Positions 1 to 5,006 of a DNA stretch of 6,128 nucleotides are shown in pieces; the first letter of the stretch is position 1, and each line of letters starts with the position of its first letter. Source of the stretch: CAZDDY01 sp964504455 (GTDB taxonomy: Bacteria > Patescibacteriota > Minisyncoccia > Phycocordibacterales > UBA9973). The notes under the pieces are model-generated. The model made no database searches, was not told the origin of the DNA, and saw only the letters and a list, made by a program, of their open reading frames with translations. The position numbers were made by a program, and so were the translations under genes. The DNA lies in assembly GCA_964504455.1 (NCBI GenBank), contig CAZDDY010000029.1:1-6128 (forward strand), given 5' to 3'.

Positions 1-61
1 CATAAAAAACAATTCCAAAAAAAAGAATAGGAACAAATGTGACAAGAAAGATATTTTTCAT
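1..61 (-). CDS. Partial hydrophobic protein, N-terminus only
   Basis: An ATG on the minus strand (59-61) follows the mutM stop codon (62-64) with no gap, and the frame stays open to the window edge. It gives 20 residues that start Met-Lys-Asn-Ile and are almost entirely hydrophobic, as in a signal peptide or first membrane segment. The zero spacing and the lack of any Shine-Dalgarno or -10 box of its own suggest it is translated by coupling from the mutM transcript. Family and function cannot be told from so short a piece. The reading frame itself is seen directly; that it is a real gene is inferred from the start position and the hydrophobic pattern. Confidence 0.55.
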   Translation of the reverse strand, partial: MKNIFLVTFVPILFFGIVFY

Positions 62-985
62 CTAGGTTTGATGAGTGTTGCAGAAATGTGCACTACGTCC
101 AGCTACAACAATCCGTTTAATTATACCCTTACATCCTTTCTTTTGACACTTTTTGTTTGTGAGTCTGTAGGCATTGTGATGATGGTTAAATCTTCCTGGC
201 TGCCCATCGATATTTCTATAGTCACTCGTTGAGTCGCCTTTAAAATTGATTCCCTTTTTTAGTACTTTCCTCATTGCTTGAAACAGTAATTTAAATTCTT
301 CATTTGTTATATCTTCGGGTTTCCTTAAGGGATGAATGTTTGAAAGCCACAACATTTCATCAGAGTAGATATTTCCAATGCCTGCTATCACATGCTGGTC
401 TAAGAGAATTTGTTTTATTTTGTGTTTTGGTTTTGTCTGTAATCTTTCAATAAATTTTTTTACCAAAAAACTTTTTTCGAGTGGTTCTGGCCCCATGTTT
501 TGAAAGTGAGCCTTGTGTGCCAAGGCACTTTCAAGGAGGGTCACTTTTGCGAATTTTCTAGAGTCACAAAGCGCTAAGTGTTTTTTATTGTCAAAAGAAA
601 ATACAACGTGAATAAATCGGTTGAATGGGTCACGCAATGCGTTATTTTTCTCATTTGCACTAACTTCCCATGTATTATTCTTTTTATCGTATTCATATAG
701 GCCATACAAAAGATGCCCGGTCATTTTCATATGAATCAAAATAGTTTTTTTATTTCCCAGATAAATAAGAATATTTTTCGCTCTTCTTTCAACAGAAATT
801 ATTTTTTTACCTACAACAGCTTTTTTAAACTTTCTGTAAAAGATGTCACTTTTTAAAGTTTCTCTAAATTGGGGAATAGGCTGTCTCATTTTTGCGAGAT
901 CAGTCCAGATATTTTTTATAGTGAGTCCGATAATATTTTTTTTGAGTCCTACAACTGTTGTTTGTACTTCTGGTAATTCTGGCAT
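62..985 (-). CDS. mutM: Formamidopyrimidine-DNA glycosylase (Fpg/MutM)
   Basis: Base-excision-repair enzyme that removes 8-oxoguanine and other oxidised purines and nicks the strand by its AP-lyase activity. The mature N-terminus is the family signature PELPEVQ: Pro2 is the Schiff-base nucleophile and Glu3 and Glu6 are catalytic. Lys70 in ERRAKN corresponds to the conserved catalytic Lys57 of E. coli Fpg. Further family motifs are IHMKMTG (84-90), DSRKF (141-145), the helix-two-turn-helix segment IAGIGNIYSDE (200-210) and the C-terminal zinc finger (280-305). The finger is C-x4-C-x16-C-x2-H rather than the usual C-x2-C-x16-C-x2-C, so the fourth ligand is His305. At 307 residues it is longer than the usual ~270, mainly through a Lys/Asn-rich insertion near 98-120. 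The start is fixed by the PELPEV signature and by a -10 box 6 bases upstream. Identity is secure. Confidence 0.97.
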   Translation of the reverse strand: MPELPEVQTTVVGLKKNIIGLTIKNIWTDLAKMRQPIPQFRETLKSDIFYRKFKKAVVGKKIISVERRAKNILIYLGNKKTILIHMKMTGHLLYGLYEYDKKNNTWEVSANEKNNALRDPFNRFIHVVFSFDNKKHLALCDSRKFAKVTLLESALAHKAHFQNMGPEPLEKSFLVKKFIERLQTKPKHKIKQILLDQHVIAGIGNIYSDEMLWLSNIHPLRKPEDITNEEFKLLFQAMRKVLKKGINFKGDSTSDYRNIDGQPGRFNHHHNAYRLTNKKCQKKGCKGIIKRIVVAGRSAHFCNTHQT

Positions 986-991
986 GCACTC

Positions 992-1000
992 ATAGTAGCA
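992..1000 (-). promoter_or_regulatory. Extended -10 promoter of mutM (leaderless)
   Basis: Read on the minus strand, TGC-TACTAT sits exactly 6 bases before the mutM ATG. A start site at the normal distance from a -10 box would fall on the A of the ATG. No good -35 box is seen, which fits a TGn extended -10 promoter. The sequence and spacing are seen directly; promoter activity is inferred. Confidence 0.55.
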
Positions 1001-1085
1001 CAGCGGGGTAAATTGACTTTCCTTTAAGAATATTGTATTTTGACATTGATAGGTTTAAAACTCAAAAATTAAATAATTAATACCG

Positions 1086-1553
1086 ATGAAACTGATACTT
1101 TTTTCATGCACACTCTGCCTGATAATACCGGCTTGCAATGACAGAAAAGATTTTTCAGCATCTGGAAAGGTAACACACATAACCGGAAAAGGGCCAACCT
1201 TTGCGCTTGATACAAGCAACGACCAAATGCCGGATCTTCTGTTAGAAGTCAGGCAAAAACAAGCAGGCCATGACAGCTTGCCAGCTGGTGTCGGTGATTC
1301 ACTCACCATTACAGAGATAGACGGAGTACTATCAAGCCCCACGAGATTTCCCGGGTACAATCTTGAAGAAGTTTACTTTGTAAAACATGTTTATAAAGGC
1401 AAAATTTCCGCTTTCACAAATTGCGGGTTTTACATTTTTGATCAAGATAACAGGCGAAGAGAATATCAAGGCACTTTATATATCCCGATTGAACTCGGAG
1501 ATACTGTGCTCCTGGTTAAGTATGATGGTGGTTTGGTACGATATTTTAAATAA
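1086..1553 (+). CDS. Putative lipoprotein of unknown family
   Basis: 155 residues. The N-terminus is a short type II signal peptide: Lys2, a hydrophobic stretch from 3 to 14, then the lipobox Ile14-Pro15-Ala16-Cys17 followed by Asn-Asp-Arg. The protein would be lipid-anchored at Cys17 and face outside. The rest is soluble and rich in short beta-prone stretches, with two similar GD-[ST]-[LV] turns (near 91-94 and 138-141); I recognise no family. Its base composition differs from its neighbours: rows 1201-1260 and 1321-1380 each have 27 G+C of 60, against 14 of 60 in mutM row 421-480 and murI row 4801-4860 and 24 of 60 in ruvA row 1741-1800. The short lipobox protein is reminiscent of Bacteroidota lipoproteins, which hints at transfer; that is a guess. 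It lacks the clear -10 box near the ATG that its neighbours have. A good terminator follows it. Confidence 0.7.
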   Translation: MKLILFSCTLCLIIPACNDRKDFSASGKVTHITGKGPTFALDTSNDQMPDLLLEVRQKQAGHDSLPAGVGDSLTITEIDGVLSSPTRFPGYNLEEVYFVKHVYKGKISAFTNCGFYIFDQDNRRREYQGTLYIPIELGDTVLLVKYDGGLVRYFK

Positions 1554-1563
1554 ATTAGAAACA

Positions 1564-1589
1564 AAAAAGGCTTCACAGGAAGCCTTTTT
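1564..1589. terminator. Bidirectional intrinsic terminator, lipoprotein gene / ruvA
   Basis: A perfect 11-bp stem, AAAAAGGCTTC pairing with GAAGCCTTTTT, encloses an ACAG loop. It ends in a T run on the plus strand and, read the other way, in a run of six T. It lies 10 bases after the lipoprotein stop codon, and its right end overlaps the ruvA stop codon (1588-1590), so it can end transcription from both convergent genes. Confidence 0.85.
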
Positions 1590-2160
1590 ATTTACCTAAA
1601 ATTTTTAGTGCTTCTTTGATGCGTTGATTTGTATCAGTAATTTCAGAAGAAATGTTTTGTAATGCTTCACGCGCCTCCCCTTGAGTGTAGCCAAGGGCTT
1701 TTAACGCTTCAACTGCATCGCTTTGTGATTTTAAGCCAGCGGAAGTATTTTCGTTAGCAAATAGGGCAAGTTTGTCTCGAAGCTCTATCACTACTTTCTC
1801 TGCAGTCTTTTTTCCAATCCCTGAAACTTTTGTCAGGTAGGAGGTGTCACCCGAGCCAATGGCCTTTTGAAGTGTATCAACAGATGTTACTGATAAAATA
1901 CCCAGAGCACTTCGTGGGCCAACACCTGATACTGAAATAAGGAGTTCAAAAAAATCTTTTTCGATCATACTTGAGAATCCATATAGCTCTAGAGCATCTT
2001 CGCGCACTGCCATATAGGTAAACAACTCGAGGACTTCTTCTTTTTTTACATTTCCGGCAAGAAGTGGGGTAACAAATATTTTATATCCGACACCATGGAC
2101 GTCTATGATAAGAAATTTTTCTCCAACAAAACTTGGATTTCCTGTAATTTTACCAATCAT
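1588..2160 (-). CDS. ruvA: Holliday junction branch migration protein RuvA
   Basis: DNA-binding subunit of the RuvAB complex. A RuvA tetramer holds the four-way Holliday junction while RuvB hexamers pump DNA through it during recombination and fork repair. 190 residues, close to the usual length of about 200. The start is the family's typical MIGKITG. Domain I, an OB fold, covers about 1-62. Domain II has two helix-hairpin-helix motifs, VSGVGPRSA (77-85) and VSGIGKKTA (112-120). Domain III, which contacts RuvB, covers about 146-190 (DAVEALKALGY) after a short linker at 133-145. In many bacteria ruvB follows ruvA, but here a terminator overlaps the stop codon, so ruvA is a single-gene unit and ruvB and ruvC must lie elsewhere if present. 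The start is supported by a -10 box 6 bases upstream. Confidence 0.97.
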   Translation of the reverse strand: MIGKITGNPSFVGEKFLIIDVHGVGYKIFVTPLLAGNVKKEEVLELFTYMAVREDALELYGFSSMIEKDFFELLISVSGVGPRSALGILSVTSVDTLQKAIGSGDTSYLTKVSGIGKKTAEKVVIELRDKLALFANENTSAGLKSQSDAVEALKALGYTQGEAREALQNISSEITDTNQRIKEALKILGK

Positions 2161-2166
2161 ATGTTT

Positions 2167-2175
2167 AGTATAGCA
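2167..2175 (-). promoter_or_regulatory. Extended -10 promoter of ruvA (leaderless)
   Basis: On the minus strand TGC-TATACT lies exactly 6 bases before the ruvA ATG, which predicts a transcript starting at the A of the start codon. No convincing -35 box is present 16-18 bases upstream. It is divergent from the rpsT promoter and separated from it by only a few bases, so the two polymerases would compete. Confidence 0.6.
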
Positions 2176-2179
2176 TTCG

Positions 2180-2207
2180 TTGAAAAATAGCCCTGGTGTG
2201 CTATAGT
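2180..2207 (+). promoter_or_regulatory. Promoter of rpsT (leaderless)
   Basis: TTGAAA (2180-2185), a 16-base spacer, then TATAGT (2202-2207) preceded by TGC. This is the strongest promoter match in the window, with both a -35 box and an extended -10, as suits a ribosomal protein gene. The -10 box ends 6 bases before the S20 ATG, so the mRNA is predicted to start on the start codon. Confidence 0.7.
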
Positions 2208-2213
2208 GGCCCT

Positions 2214-2468
2214 ATGCCAATTACAAGATCAGCAAAGAAAGCACTCCGTGGGTCACAACGCAAGAAGGTTGTGAACGACAGAGCAAAGAAACAGGTCAAG
2301 GATGCAATGAAGAAAGTTGAAAAACTTATCAAAGCAGGAAACAAGGCAGAAGCAAAGAAGCTACTTGGAGAAACATATAGCGTTATAGATAAAGCGCAAA
2401 AAAATGGAGTTCTCAAGAAAAACACAGCTTCACGAAGAAAGGCTAAAGTTTCAAAAATGACCAAATAA
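2214..2468 (+). CDS. rpsT: 30S ribosomal protein S20
   Basis: Small, very basic ribosomal protein that binds 16S rRNA (the 5' domain and the base of helix 44) and helps early 30S assembly. 84 residues, the normal size, rich in Lys and Arg, with the S20 pattern MPITRSAKKALR at the start, a long central helix, and KNGVLKKNTASRRKAKV near the C-terminus. The in-frame GTG at 2196 would add six residues (MCYSGP), but that stretch contains the -10 box TATAGT, so the ATG at 2214 is the real start. In E. coli S20 is known to regulate its own synthesis; a leaderless mRNA would leave no 5' leader for such control. The stop codon overlaps the following terminator. Confidence 0.97.
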   Translation: MPITRSAKKALRGSQRKKVVNDRAKKQVKDAMKKVEKLIKAGNKAEAKKLLGETYSVIDKAQKNGVLKKNTASRRKAKVSKMTK

Positions 2469-2490
2469 AAATCCCCGAAAGGGGATTTTT
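2467..2490 (+). terminator. Intrinsic terminator of rpsT
   Basis: A 10-bp perfect stem, AAAAATCCCC and GGGGATTTTT, closed by a GAAA tetraloop and ending in five T. The stem begins inside the rpsT stop codon. The last T and the two following bases (TGA) form the extended -10 of the next gene, so terminator and promoter share bases. Confidence 0.88.
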
Positions 2491-2498
2491 GATATACT
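2490..2498 (+). promoter_or_regulatory. Extended -10 promoter of the glutaredoxin-like gene
   Basis: TGA-TATACT, with the hexamer at 2493-2498, ends exactly 6 bases before the ATG at 2505. The hexamer and spacing match the ruvA promoter. The -35 position falls inside the rpsT terminator stem and has no good match. It predicts a leaderless transcript. Confidence 0.55.
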
Positions 2499-2504
2499 TT
2501 ACAT

Positions 2505-2774
2505 ATGAAAAACCATCTTATTATGTACTATGGCGAAGGATGTCCTGATTGTATAAAAATGGAGCCACTTCTTGGAAAACTTCTTTTCGAAACAGGAATT
2601 TCTCTTTTACAAAAAGAAGTTTGGAATGACTCTAAAAACGAAGCAGAGATGTTGCGCCATGATAAAGATGATGCATGTGGCGGGGTTCCTTTTTTCTTAA
2701 ATACAAAAACAAAAAAGACACTTTGTGGTGAAGTATCATACAAAGAGCTCAAAAAATGGGCAGAAGATAAGTAA
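2505..2774 (+). CDS. Glutaredoxin/thioredoxin-like small redox protein
   Basis: 89 residues. A short first beta strand (LIMYYG) leads to CPDC at 13-16, the redox-active Cys-x-x-Cys at the start of helix 1 of the thioredoxin fold. GGVPFF at 59-64 supplies the cis-proline (Pro62) that faces the active site, followed by a strand and a last helix (SYKELKKWAEDK). The length fits a glutaredoxin-sized thioredoxin-fold protein rather than a full thioredoxin of about 105 residues. It would carry out thiol-disulfide exchange in the cytoplasm; there is no signal peptide. Extra cysteines at 58 and 74 are not part of the core motif; Cys58 lies close to the cis-Pro loop. The partner reductase and substrate are unknown. 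It converges on the ZIP gene with no intervening base. Confidence 0.8.
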   Translation: MKNHLIMYYGEGCPDCIKMEPLLGKLLFETGISLLQKEVWNDSKNEAEMLRHDKDDACGGVPFFLNTKTKKTLCGEVSYKELKKWAEDK

Positions 2775-3488
2775 TTAGTGTTCATGAGGAACAAGGATAA
2801 GAGTAGCAGCAATAAGTATTCCACCTATCAAAAATCCAAGGATAGTTTTCCTCGTCCATTTAGTGTGTCTCATGTCAGTTCCCACCTTCCATATAATTAT
2901 TCCAGATGAAAGGGCTACCAAAATACCTTCAAGTGATTCTCCGTCTTTTAGTAAAAGTGCGAGTAAAATACTCAGTGATACCAAAAAAGAAATCCAAAGT
3001 GATCGTTTTGGACTAATACCACTTTCTACAAGAAGCACTTGTTGTCCTCCTTGTTGAATAGTTTGGTGTCCCAATATTCCAATAAGTGAAGTAATACCTG
3101 CTCCTGTTCCAATTCCAAAACCAGAAATTATAGCGATACCATCAACAATATTGTGAAAAAAGTCTGATACTAAAATACGAGAAGTACTTGCCTTCGAGTG
3201 GCTATGCACCTTATCATTTTCATCGTGGTGATGGTGAAATTCCTTAAAAATAAAACCAATAACAATACTAATTCCAAGTCCAACACAAAACCACATTATG
3301 CCTTGGTGTGGCCCACTATGTTCAAGTGCTTCTCTTAGTAGAATTATAACGAGTGATAGATATACACCAAGACCAAAACCACGAACAAGATCTTTTTTGA
3401 AAAAGTCCTTTTGGTGAGGGAATGCCAAAGCAAGAATCATTGGGATGATTGCTGCGCCAAGTAATGCAAGGAATACTTTTATGTCCAT
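2775..3488 (-). CDS. ZIP-family metal transporter with altered metal site
   Basis: Integral membrane protein of the ZIP (ZRT/IRT-like) family, which moves divalent metals such as Zn, Fe or Mn into the cytoplasm. About seven or eight membrane segments are visible. Numbered from an upstream in-frame ATG at 3497, a His-rich loop (HHHHDENDKVHSHS, 88-101) lies between TM3 and TM4, as in many ZIPs. TM4 has HNIVDG (115-120), matching the family HNxxEG/HNxxDG. TM5 has HQTIQQ (144-149), where most ZIPs have HExPxE, so the acidic ligands are Gln. The SDLIPE-like motif near TM6 reads TDMRHT (207-212) and lacks the Glu. Transport activity and metal choice are therefore uncertain. I chose the ATG at 3488 (MDIKVF, 237 residues) because a -10 box TAGTAT lies 7 bases upstream; the 3497 ATG overlaps that box. 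Confidence 0.85.
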   Translation of the reverse strand: MDIKVFLALLGAAIIPMILALAFPHQKDFFKKDLVRGFGLGVYLSLVIILLREALEHSGPHQGIMWFCVGLGISIVIGFIFKEFHHHHDENDKVHSHSKASTSRILVSDFFHNIVDGIAIISGFGIGTGAGITSLIGILGHQTIQQGGQQVLLVESGISPKRSLWISFLVSLSILLALLLKDGESLEGILVALSSGIIIWKVGTDMRHTKWTRKTILGFLIGGILIAATLILVPHEH

Positions 3489-3495
3489 TCCTCTC

Positions 3496-3523
3496 ATACT
3501 AATAGATATTTATTGATATGCAA
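3496..3523 (-). promoter_or_regulatory. Probable promoter of the ZIP gene
   Basis: On the minus strand TTGCAT (3518-3523), a 16-base spacer, then TAGTAT (3496-3501), which ends 7 bases before the ATG at 3488. There is no TGn here, but the -35 box matches three consensus bases. It would again give an essentially leaderless mRNA. The boxes are weaker than those of rpsT. Confidence 0.4.
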
Positions 3524-3533
3524 GGTGCTTTCG

Positions 3534-3562
3534 TTTACAAAAGACCCCAAAACAAGTATATT
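3534..3562 (+). promoter_or_regulatory. Promoter of the tRNA-Arg gene
   Basis: TTTACA (3534-3539), a 17-base spacer, then TATATT (3557-3562). Both boxes are close to the sigma-70 consensus at ideal spacing. Transcription should start near 3569, giving a 5' leader of about 22 bases to be removed by RNase P. Confidence 0.6.
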
Positions 3563-3571
3563 TTCGGTACT

Positions 3572-3586
3572 TCTGCTCTAGGCAGA
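3572..3586 (+). other. Small hairpin in the tRNA 5' leader
   Basis: TCTGC pairs with GCAGA around a TCTAG loop, 4 bases before the mature tRNA 5' end. It takes up most of the predicted leader. It may only be part of the precursor removed by RNase P; a 5-bp stem can also arise by chance. Confidence 0.3.
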
Positions 3587-3590
3587 TAAC

Positions 3591-3662
3591 GGTCCCGTCG
3601 TTCAACGGATAGGACAAAAGTTTGCGGAACTTTAAATCCAGGTTCGATTCCTGGCGGGATCA
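3591..3662 (+). tRNA. tRNA-Arg, anticodon GCG
   Basis: A full 72-base cloverleaf can be folded by eye. The acceptor stem GGTCCCG pairs with CGGGATC (one G-T pair), with discriminator A3662. The D stem is GTTC/GGAC with loop AACGGATA, which has the A in the D loop typical of tRNA-Arg. The anticodon stem AAAGT/ACTTT encloses the 7-base loop TTGCGGA, so the anticodon is GCG (3624-3626), reading CGC and CGU. A 4-base variable loop is followed by T stem CCAGG/CCTGG with loop TTCGATT. CCA is not encoded and must be added by tRNA nucleotidyltransferase. The gene stands alone between its own promoter and terminator. Confidence 0.95.
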
Positions 3663-3667
3663 CAAAC

Positions 3668-3698
3668 ATAAAAACCCAGTCTTGTGCTGGGTTTTTAT
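3668..3698. terminator. Bidirectional intrinsic terminator, tRNA-Arg / 3727-4203 gene
   Basis: A perfect 12-bp stem, ATAAAAACCCAG with CTGGGTTTTTAT, encloses a 7-base loop and carries five T on the 3' side in either direction. It starts 5 bases after the tRNA end and lies about 28 bases beyond the stop codon of the minus-strand membrane protein gene, so it can serve both. Confidence 0.85.
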
Positions 3699-3726
3699 AT
3701 TGGAGAAAGTAATTAAGTAGGTGCAA

Positions 3727-4203
3727 CTAAAATCCCAACCCTTCCATAATTTCGTATGCAGGATTTTCATGGAGTTCTTTTTCTGGAATGTGAACAAGAA
3801 GTATTTCACGAAGATGATTTCGAGAAACCTTCTCTGGAATAGGAACACTCAAAAGGGGGGAGAAAAATCGGTTTGTTTGAATAAGTAAGTGAAATCTATC
3901 CTTTCTTTTTTTCTCAGGTTCAACCCAAAAGCCTTTAATTCGAGTATAGAGAAAGAGTTCGTCCGCGATTTGTACGCCACGATTTGTTATTTGCACCATA
4001 ATTGTACGAGGTCTTCGAGAATTAAAATAAGAAAGTATGATCATTCCTAGAAAAATAAAAACAGCAAAAAGATAATTCTTATACAAAACAGAAATAACAA
4101 TAACAACTACTGTGACAATTCCAATTGCCCAGTACCAGTCAACACTTTTTGGTGAATGGTCGTACTCTTTAGTGCCCCATGTCAATTTAACCTCATGGTT
4201 CAT
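3727..4203 (-). CDS. Two-TM membrane protein, possibly PH-like C-terminal domain
   Basis: 158 residues of unknown function. A short polar N-terminus with W-x4-Y-x-H-x6-DWYW (9-25) leads into two closely spaced membrane helices, about 24-41 and 43-60, followed by Arg-Arg-Pro-Arg (63-66) that should sit in the cytoplasm. Residues 68-140 form alternating beta-prone stretches ending in a helix, which resembles small bacterial pleckstrin-homology-like (bPH or DUF5673-type) domains; this is an impression, not a match I could test. Proteins with the same N-terminal EYxHxxKSxDWYW pattern are, to my memory, common in CPR genomes. The gene lies 14 bp after murI and has its own -10 box overlapping the murI end, so it may be read both from murI and alone. 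Confidence 0.75.
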   Translation of the reverse strand: MNHEVKLTWGTKEYDHSPKSVDWYWAIGIVTVVVIVISVLYKNYLFAVFIFLGMIILSYFNSRRPRTIMVQITNRGVQIADELFLYTRIKGFWVEPEKKRKDRFHLLIQTNRFFSPLLSVPIPEKVSRNHLREILLVHIPEKELHENPAYEIMEGLGF

Positions 4204-4211
4204 ATGTGTTT

Positions 4212-4240
4212 ATTGTATCACAGTGCAACTTGCGTGTAAG
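4212..4240 (-). promoter_or_regulatory. Promoter of the 4203 gene, inside the end of murI
   Basis: On the minus strand CTTACA (4235-4240), a 17-base spacer, then TACAAT (4212-4217), ending 8 bases before the ATG. The TGA stop codon of murI (4218-4220) doubles as the TGn of the extended -10. The start site would lie at most about two bases before the ATG. Confidence 0.5.
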
Positions 4241-5003
4241 TTATTTCTTCACCTAAAAATCTGGAAGTGAATTCTTCAAGTTCCGGTGTTACTTTTGATG
4301 CAAAGAACAAATATTGTGGAGACTCCTCTGTGTCTTTTTCTTTGAATGTCGTAACGACATCTTCGCATACTGCTTCAGAGGAGTTTATAATTTCTATGTT
4401 TTTTCCTTCTTCTGTAAGTATTTTTTGGACAGGTTCTTTTATGAGGGGGTAGTGTGTACAACCAAGAATAAGAGTATCTATACCTTCAAATTCTGGAGCA
4501 ATAACAGATTCTCTTATAAGTTTTTCGTCAAATTCTCCACTGAGTATCCCTTTTTCAATCATTGGTACTAAAAGTGGGGTAGGACGCTGGATCGGTGTAA
4601 TAGCACCAAAAGATTCTCTTTCAAGAAAAATACTATATGCATTTGAGCTCATTGCTGCTTTAGTACCGATAATTCCTACTTTTCTGTTTTTTGTTATGCC
4701 AATTGCCTTTTTGACTGTTGGCTGAATAACGTCATAAATACCGAGCGCTGGAGCAACTTCCTTTGCTGAATCCCTGCCGATTGCCGATGCGGTGTTGCAT
4801 GCGATAACAAGTGCATTTATGTTTTGCTTTAATAAAAAAGTAGTTATATTTTTTGTGAATGTTTTTATTTCACCAACTTCTTTTTCTCCATATGGAAGAT
4901 GCAGTGTGTCAGCAAAATAGACAAGTGATGTGTGCGGAAGTTTCTCTTTAAGTTCCTTAAAGACAGTAAGTCCACCGATACCAGAATCAAAGACACCAAT
5001 CAT
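4218..5003 (-). CDS. murI: Glutamate racemase
   Basis: Cytoplasmic, cofactor-independent enzyme that turns L-glutamate into D-glutamate, which MurD adds to the peptidoglycan precursor. 261 residues, the usual length. The N-terminus has the family pattern GVFDSGIGGLTV (3-14) and then YFADTLHLPYGEK (29-41). The two catalytic cysteines are both present: Cys69 in IACNTAS and Cys182 in GCTHYPL, the acid/base pair of the two-fold pseudo-symmetric active site. It follows the 5007-5690 gene by 3 bases with no clear Shine-Dalgarno site and is probably translated by coupling from that operon. It ends in TGA, which argues against UGA recoding in this genome. Presence of murI indicates that the cell makes its own D-Glu for a wall. 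Confidence 0.96.
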   Translation of the reverse strand: MIGVFDSGIGGLTVFKELKEKLPHTSLVYFADTLHLPYGEKEVGEIKTFTKNITTFLLKQNINALVIACNTASAIGRDSAKEVAPALGIYDVIQPTVKKAIGITKNRKVGIIGTKAAMSSNAYSIFLERESFGAITPIQRPTPLLVPMIEKGILSGEFDEKLIRESVIAPEFEGIDTLILGCTHYPLIKEPVQKILTEEGKNIEIINSSEAVCEDVVTTFKEKDTEESPQYLFFASKVTPELEEFTSRFLGEEITYTQVAL

Positions 5004-5006
5004 ATT

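Noticed and set aside
1040..1077. TTGACA (1040-1045), TTGATA (1046-1051) and AT-rich -10-like strings before the lipoprotein gene
   Set aside because: No pair has both good boxes and good spacing: TTGATA with TTAAAT at 17 bases lacks the key A at position 2, and AATAAT is 20 or more bases away. In such AT-rich DNA near matches are expected by chance.
1055..1360. Open frame of 101 codons on the minus strand opposite the lipoprotein gene
   Set aside because: It covers the coding strand of a protein with a clear signal peptide and terminator, has no family features, and has no -10 box near its start. It is a shadow frame.
2201..2464. Minus-strand open frame opposite rpsT, rich in Phe and Leu
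   Set aside because: The composition is just the reverse complement of Lys-rich S20 codons (AAG/AAA to CTT/TTT), not a real membrane protein.
3210..3245. Possible short repeat cluster (CATCGTGGTGATGGTG on the plus strand)
   Set aside because: It is the run of His codons in the ZIP loop, not a DNA repeat with its own role.
3535..3726. Minus-strand open frame of 63 codons across the tRNA
   Set aside because: Its protein contains the PPGIEPGF-type string that results from translating the antisense of a tRNA T arm. It is a classic false ORF.
4218..4220. Possible use of UGA as a sense codon, as in some CPR lineages
   Set aside because: murI ends normally at this TGA at the expected family length, and the other genes have no internal TGA.
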